Shown: positions 31,205-35,029 of the stretch, one piece after another | Position numbering within the stretch: the first letter of the stretch is position 1 | How the letters are laid out: each line of letters opens with the position of its first letter | Source of the DNA: an uncultured Oscillospiraceae bacterium | Lineage (GTDB): Bacteria; Bacillota; Clostridia; Oscillospirales; Ruminococcaceae | Length of the DNA: 35,029 nucleotides | Assembly: GCA_949282975.1 (NCBI GenBank) | Contig: CASDQY010000013.1 | Coordinates: 1 to 35,029, forward strand | Direction of reading: 5' to 3' | Notes under the pieces: model-generated | What the model saw: only the letters and a program-made list of their open reading frames with translations | Databases searched by the model: none | Told to the model about the DNA's origin: nothing | Translations under genes and position numbers: made by a program

Positions 31205-33172
31205 TTATTGGTAACGGACTACTACCGTATCCGCTTCTTTTGCGTCGATGCCGGTGACAAATTCCAAATTTTTACCGTTGGGTTCACTGACTAAGAAGGC
31301 AGTAACAGCAGGATGTCCCGCTTTGCGGATCTTATCCGCATCGAAGGTAATCAGCGGATCGCCCAGCTTTACTTTGTCCCCTTCATTGACATGGAGGGTG
31401 AAGCCGTCACCATGCATGGATACCGTGTCGATGCCTACATGAATCAGCAGTTCCATGCCGTTGTCCAGCTGCAAGCCTACGGCGTGGCAGCTATCGGGGA
31501 TTACCGAGGAAACGGTGGCATCGGCGGGCGCCACCACCTGATTGCCGGTGGGGTCAATGCCTACGCCTTCTCCCAGAACGCCTTCGGAAAATACCTGGTC
31601 GGGGATTTCGGTATAGGGAATCACCTTGCCGGACAGGGGCGCTTTCAGCACGCCGGGCTGATCGTCCGCCACAGCGGCAGAAGCAGGAGCGGCTTCCGCA
31701 GCGCCTTCGGCCAGGGCGGCGTCTGCCAGGACTTCCCCTTCGGCTTCCACCAGGCCCCGATCCTCCTTCTTGAGTTTGCGGCTGCCCACCAGCATGGTCA
31801 GCAGGAAGGGAATGACAATGGCCGCCGCCATAGCCAGGATAAAGTAGAGATAGAATTGAGGTTTAATGGAAAGGATGCCGGGCAGGCCGCCAACACCAAT
31901 GGAGTAAGCCTCGACGCCGCAGCCCACCGAGATGATAGCCGCTACACAAGAACCGATCATGCCGCAGATCAAGGGGAAGCCGTATTTCAGGTTCACACCG
32001 AACAAGGCCGGTTCGGTAACGCCCAGATAGCAGGAAACACAGGCAGGAATGTTCACCTGCTGCGCACGCTTGTTTTTGCGCTGAAGAATGCTCATGGCCA
32101 GAACCGCAGAACCCTGGGCAATGTTAGACAGAGCAATCATGGGCCAAAGGATGGTGCCGCCGGTGGTGTTGGCCAACGTAGTGTCGATGGCGTTGGTCAT
32201 ATGGTGCAAACCGGTCATAACCAGCGGTGCGTACAACAAGCCGAAGATAGCGGCAAACAGCCAACGCACATTGGAAGTCAAGCCCATCTGAACCAGATTG
32301 GCGATACCGTCGCCGATCCACCAGCCGATGGGGCCCACGATGGTGTGTGCAATAATCACCGCCAGCACCAGGGAGAAGAAGGGCACCACAATCATGCTGA
32401 TGATCTGGGGACAGATCTTGCGGAACAGCTTTTCCAGACCCACCAGAACAAAACCGGCCATCATTGCGGCAATGACCTGGCCCTGGTAACCGATCATTTC
32501 CACCTGAATGAAGCCGAAATCCCACACCGGGATTTCCGTGGCATCCGCCACGCTGAAACCGTTGAGCAACTGGGAGGACACCAGGGTCAGGCCCAGCACA
32601 ATACCCAAAATCTGGGTGGTGCCCATCTTTTTGGTAATGGACCAGATAATGCCCACCGGCAGCAGATGGAACACCGCTTCGCCGATCAGCCACAGGAATT
32701 GATACATCCCGGACCAGAACTGAGAAATGTCCGCCAGGCTCTGTGTGCCGTTTTCGAAGAAGTTGATTTCACCGATGATGTTCCGGAACGCCAATACCAA
32801 ACCGCCGGCAATCAGGGCGGGAATCAGGGGCGCAAAAATTTCACCCAAAGCGCCCATAATCCGCTGCAGCGGATTCTGATTGCTCTTCGCCGCACTCTTG
32901 GCCGCTTCCTTGCTGACCCCTTCCACACCGGAATAAGCGGTAAATTCTTTATAGAAATTTGCCACATCATTGCCGATGATCACCTGGAACTGCCCCGCCT
33001 GGGTAAACGTTCCTTTCACCGAAGGGATTCCCTCGATCTGTTTGACATCCGCTTTGGCGGGATCGCCCAGCACAAAGCGCATCCGGGTCATGCAGTGGGA
33101 AACTGCCTGGATGTTCTCTTTTCCGCCGATGCAATCCAGCAGTGTCCGCACGTCTTGCTCGTACTTTGCCAT
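31205..33172 (-). CDS. treP: PTS trehalose-type transporter EIIBCA
   Basis: 655-aa fused permease. The EIIB domain (1-90) has phosphocysteine Cys27 (AVSHCMTRMRF); the EIIC membrane domain spans about 110-470; after an Ala/Glu-rich linker, EIIA (about 500-655) has phospho-His578 in LIHVGIDTV. It imports and phosphorylates a glucoside, most likely trehalose given treA and treR. The start ATG 33172 has AGGAGG upstream. First gene of the operon treP-treA-ptsH-glk. Two operator boxes lie in its promoter. Only enzyme I is missing for a full PTS chain. Confidence 0.93.
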   Translation of the reverse strand: MAKYEQDVRTLLDCIGGKENIQAVSHCMTRMRFVLGDPAKADVKQIEGIPSVKGTFTQAGQFQVIIGNDVANFYKEFTAYSGVEGVSKEAAKSAAKSNQNPLQRIMGALGEIFAPLIPALIAGGLVLAFRNIIGEINFFENGTQSLADISQFWSGMYQFLWLIGEAVFHLLPVGIIWSITKKMGTTQILGIVLGLTLVSSQLLNGFSVADATEIPVWDFGFIQVEMIGYQGQVIAAMMAGFVLVGLEKLFRKICPQIISMIVVPFFSLVLAVIIAHTIVGPIGWWIGDGIANLVQMGLTSNVRWLFAAIFGLLYAPLVMTGLHHMTNAIDTTLANTTGGTILWPMIALSNIAQGSAVLAMSILQRKNKRAQQVNIPACVSCYLGVTEPALFGVNLKYGFPLICGMIGSCVAAIISVGCGVEAYSIGVGGLPGILSIKPQFYLYFILAMAAAIVIPFLLTMLVGSRKLKKEDRGLVEAEGEVLADAALAEGAAEAAPASAAVADDQPGVLKAPLSGKVIPYTEIPDQVFSEGVLGEGVGIDPTGNQVVAPADATVSSVIPDSCHAVGLQLDNGMELLIHVGIDTVSMHGDGFTLHVNEGDKVKLGDPLITFDADKIRKAGHPAVTAFLVSEPNGKNLEFVTGIDAKEADTVVVRYQ

Positions 33173-33218
33173 GATCCAAATCCTCCTGTTTCGATTTGTG
33201 AAGCTTCCTTTCTGCCCC

Positions 33219-33234
33219 ACTTGTTTATACAAGT
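33219..33234. promoter_or_regulatory. TreR operator O1
   Basis: ACTTGTTTATACAAGT, perfect 6-bp arms, directly downstream of the treP -10 hexamer at the expected start site. Confidence 0.8.
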
Positions 33235-33263
33235 ATATTACCACCCTTGTTTAAACAGGTCAA
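33235..33263 (-). promoter_or_regulatory. Promoter of treP
   Basis: Minus strand TTGACC (33258-33263), 17-bp spacer, TAATAT (33235-33240). Its spacer holds operator O2. Confidence 0.8.
33246..33259. promoter_or_regulatory. TreR operator O2
   Basis: CTTGTTTAAACAGG, one mismatch from symmetry, within the treP promoter spacer. Centre 26 bp from O1. Confidence 0.75.
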
Positions 33264-33322
33264 TGCACCGAATCACTAAATAATCAGGCTTTCTTTTGTG
33301 CAATTTACTCATAGAAAAACGG

Positions 33323-33351
33323 TTGACACTTGCTTAAACAAGTGGTAAAGT
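33323..33351 (+). promoter_or_regulatory. Promoter of treR
   Basis: TTGACA (33323-33328), 17-bp spacer, TAAAGT (33346-33351). Its spacer is filled by operator O3. Confidence 0.75.
33327..33344. promoter_or_regulatory. TreR operator O3
   Basis: CACTTG-CTTAAA-CAAGTG, symmetric apart from the central step, inside the treR promoter spacer. A further half site ACTTGTTT lies at 33363-33370. Confidence 0.78.
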
Positions 33352-33391
33352 TAAGGTGTATAACTTGTTTGCCGTCATGGGAGGAAATCAT

Positions 33392-34111
33392 ATGCCCCAG
33401 CAAAAATACATTCATATCCACGATGTGCTGAAGCGTCGGATCGAGAAAGGGGAATATCCCGCCGGACAGCTTCTCCCCTCGGAAAACACCCTCATCGGGC
33501 AGTTCCACTGCTCCCGCAACACCCTGCGCCGGGCCATGTCGGAGCTGGTGCGGGAAGGGTATGTCCAAAGCCGGCAAGGGCTGGGAGTGTACAATATTTA
33601 TCATCCCATGGAACCGGTTTCCTATTCCATGGGCGTCATCGAATCCTTCCGGGAAACCGCCAAACGTACCGGCCGTAAAAGCGGCACACAGGTAATCCTC
33701 TTTGAAGAGGTAATTGCTGATGCAGAAATTGCTCAGTTTACCGGTTTTAGCGAAGGCACAGAGTTGTTTTACCTCCAGCGCATCCACACCGTGCTGGAAA
33801 AGCCTTTGATCTTTAATCTCAGTTATTTCCGCAAAGACTGTATGCCCGGCCTCACCGCCAAAATCGCTCAGGGCTCCATCTACCAATATCTGGAGAAAAA
33901 ACTGGGCATGTCCATTGTCACCAGCAAGCGCACCATTACGGTAGAAAAGATGACCGACCTGGATCAGAAATGGCTGGAAATGGGAGACTACAACTGCCTG
34001 GCGGTGGTGAGCAATCAAACCTACAACAGCGAGGGCATCCAGTTTGAGTTTACCCAATCCCGGCATCATCCAACTATCTTTCGTTTTCAGGATAATGCGG
34101 TGCGCAGATAA
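33392..34111 (+). CDS. treR: GntR-family trehalose operon repressor
   Basis: 239 aa. GntR winged helix (about 3-70: YIHIHDVLKRRIEKGEYPAG, LLPSENTLIGQF, SRNTLRRAMSELVREGY) joined to a UTRA ligand domain (about 85-235). Divergent from the treP operon with ACTTGT-N4-ACAAGT boxes in both promoters, so it should repress both and be released by trehalose 6-phosphate, as in Bacillus TreR. ATG 33392 follows GGGAGG at the right distance; an ATG at 33377 overlaps that site and is less likely. Confidence 0.92.
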   Translation: MPQQKYIHIHDVLKRRIEKGEYPAGQLLPSENTLIGQFHCSRNTLRRAMSELVREGYVQSRQGLGVYNIYHPMEPVSYSMGVIESFRETAKRTGRKSGTQVILFEEVIADAEIAQFTGFSEGTELFYLQRIHTVLEKPLIFNLSYFRKDCMPGLTAKIAQGSIYQYLEKKLGMSIVTSKRTITVEKMTDLDQKWLEMGDYNCLAVVSNQTYNSEGIQFEFTQSRHHPTIFRFQDNAVRR

Positions 34112-34131
34112 GCGGCCTGATATTATAAGAC

Positions 34132-34177
34132 AAAACAGCCACCCCAAACTGTAATTTTGCATTGGGATGGCTGTTTT
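34132..34177. terminator. Bidirectional terminator
   Basis: 16-bp arms (34132-34147 and 34162-34177) AAAACAGCCA.. / ..TGGCTGTTTT with one mismatch; T runs both ways between convergent treR and the ADP-ribosylglycohydrolase gene. Confidence 0.88.
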
Positions 34178-35013
34178 TATGCCTGATTTTTCAAATCCGA
34201 AAGAAGCTCCGGGCAGTATTGCCGGCAAAACTGATCCGCCACCCGCCGCAGGCCAATGTCCACCCGGCGATAGCAAAACTCATGAATCGTGTTGGGAATA
34301 TGCCGGTAATAAGCTTGGGCAATTCCGCCTGCAATACAAGCCATGGTGTCGGCATCGCCGCCCAGCGAAACCGCAAGGCGTACAGCGTCCTCATAATCCC
34401 GGCTTTCCAAAAAAGCAGTTATGGCAGGCGGCACACTATAAGAGGTGCGGCTGTCAAACTGATAAGCGGGCCGCAGCCGTTGTAACGGAATCGAAACACG
34501 GAAATGAAATTTCTCTTCAACGAACCGACGGATTTCCTCTTTGCTGTGCCCGTGCCACGCCAGAAACACCGAACCCGCTACGGCCTGAGCGCCGTAAACA
34601 GCCTCTTTATTCCAATGTGTACTATTGCAGCTCAATCTTACTTCTTGTAATACCTCTTCCATGGTTTCGTAAGCATAGCCCAATGGTACTGCCCGCATAG
34701 TGGCGCCGTTTCCGTAGCTATGCTGCCGCCGATTTTCCGACCCCTTGGCCCAGGCGGCAAACATTTGGCCAAACCCGGCATAAGGAAAGCGGTGATAATA
34801 CTGCCGGTACCGAGCGGCGTATTCCCCAGCACGCCGGTGAAACTGCAAGGGTGCGGCAGGCCGGGGATGCGCCAGCACGGCGTCACACACCGCCACAGTC
34901 AGCACTGTGTCGTCGGTAAAGGTACTTTCCTGCCGCAAGGGAAAATCATAATCTTTGGTAGGGTGCAGTTCATAATAAGATCCGATCACATCTCCATAGA
35001 TTGCACCGTACAT
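34177..35013 (-). CDS. ADP-ribosylglycohydrolase (DraG/ARH family)
   Basis: 278-aa metal-dependent hydrolase that removes ADP-ribose from proteins or small molecules. Metal-binding motifs are the N-terminal GAIYGDVIGS and FTDDT (Asp34, Asp35), the middle GNGATMRAVPLG, and the C-terminal SLGGDADTMACIAGGIAQAY. All-helical, no signal peptide. ATG 35013 is preceded by GGGAGAGG. No ADP-ribosyltransferase gene is next to it in this window, so its target is unknown. It appears complete, ending 16 bases before the window edge. Confidence 0.93.
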   Translation of the reverse strand: MYGAIYGDVIGSYYELHPTKDYDFPLRQESTFTDDTVLTVAVCDAVLAHPRPAAPLQFHRRAGEYAARYRQYYHRFPYAGFGQMFAAWAKGSENRRQHSYGNGATMRAVPLGYAYETMEEVLQEVRLSCNSTHWNKEAVYGAQAVAGSVFLAWHGHSKEEIRRFVEEKFHFRVSIPLQRLRPAYQFDSRTSYSVPPAITAFLESRDYEDAVRLAVSLGGDADTMACIAGGIAQAYYRHIPNTIHEFCYRRVDIGLRRVADQFCRQYCPELLSDLKNQA

Positions 35014-35029
35014 AAATACCTCTCCCTAT

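Noticed and set aside
31313..33283. 656-codon open frame on + opposite treP
   Set aside because: Antisense shadow with His/Gln/Asn-rich composition; the opposite strand encodes a complete EIIBCA.
33172..33392. CcpA cre site in the tre promoters
   Set aside because: No good match to the cre pattern was found, which agrees with HPr lacking Ser46 but cannot prove absence of catabolite control.
1..35029. CRISPR array, rRNA or insertion sequence
   Set aside because: No regularly spaced repeats, no rRNA sequence and no transposase were seen on either strand. The recombinase at 477-1679 is the only mobile-element gene.

Overview
The window looks like chromosomal DNA of a strictly anaerobic, moderately GC-rich clostridium, most likely of the Oscillospirales/Ruminococcaceae type. 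Supporting traits are class I hybrid cluster protein (Hcp), a PduL-type phosphotransacylase, a secreted protein with cohesin-like and dockerin modules, an aldo/keto reductase fused to a two-cluster ferredoxin, Gram-positive ribosome binding sites (AGGAGG), many sigma-A promoters with 17-bp spacers, and CCA-encoded tRNAs. This placement is inference; there is no rRNA here to confirm it.

Layout. 1-2700: a tyrosine recombinase followed by three overlapping or closely spaced small genes, including a PqqD-like RiPP recognition element (RRE) protein and an AT-rich orphan; this is the part most likely to be horizontally acquired. 2.7-6.9 kb: a MarR repressor with a heterodimeric ABC exporter and a two-box operator. 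7-13.7 kb: housekeeping and redox genes (pduL, a conserved small protein, hcp, a GtrB-like glycosyltransferase, a 64-aa small protein, nadA, a DUF2156 protein, an Rrf2 regulator). 13.8-21.4 kb: mostly envelope genes (SPFH protein with zinc ribbons, Tim44-like membrane protein, asparagine synthetase, fluoride channel, LysM-G5-M23 peptidase, zinc-ribbon protein). 21.5-26.4 kb: an EamA exporter, a tRNA-Met/tRNA-Glu operon, a MerR(TipAS)-ABC-2 transporter operon and an aldo/keto reductase. 26.6-28 kb: the secreted LamG-like/cohesin/dockerin protein. 28.2-34.1 kb: a trehalose regulon (treP, treA, HPr, ROK glucokinase, divergent treR). 34.2-35 kb: an ADP-ribosylglycohydrolase.

How the genes work together. 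In the trehalose block, EIIBCA imports trehalose as trehalose 6-phosphate, TreA splits it to glucose 6-phosphate and glucose, the ROK kinase phosphorylates the glucose, and HPr supplies the phosphate. TreR boxes sit in both divergent promoters. The HPr keeps His15 but has Arg where the regulatory Ser46 should be, which would disconnect it from HPr kinase/CcpA control.

Most worth a second look: the recombinase-linked RRE mini-locus without a visible maturase, the single-chain LamG/cohesin/dockerin protein with dockerin loops two residues longer than usual, the HPr lacking Ser46, and several operator-like palindromes placed on promoters (recombinase, marR, rrf2, tim44-like, tre). All functions are read from sequence patterns only; no search was run.
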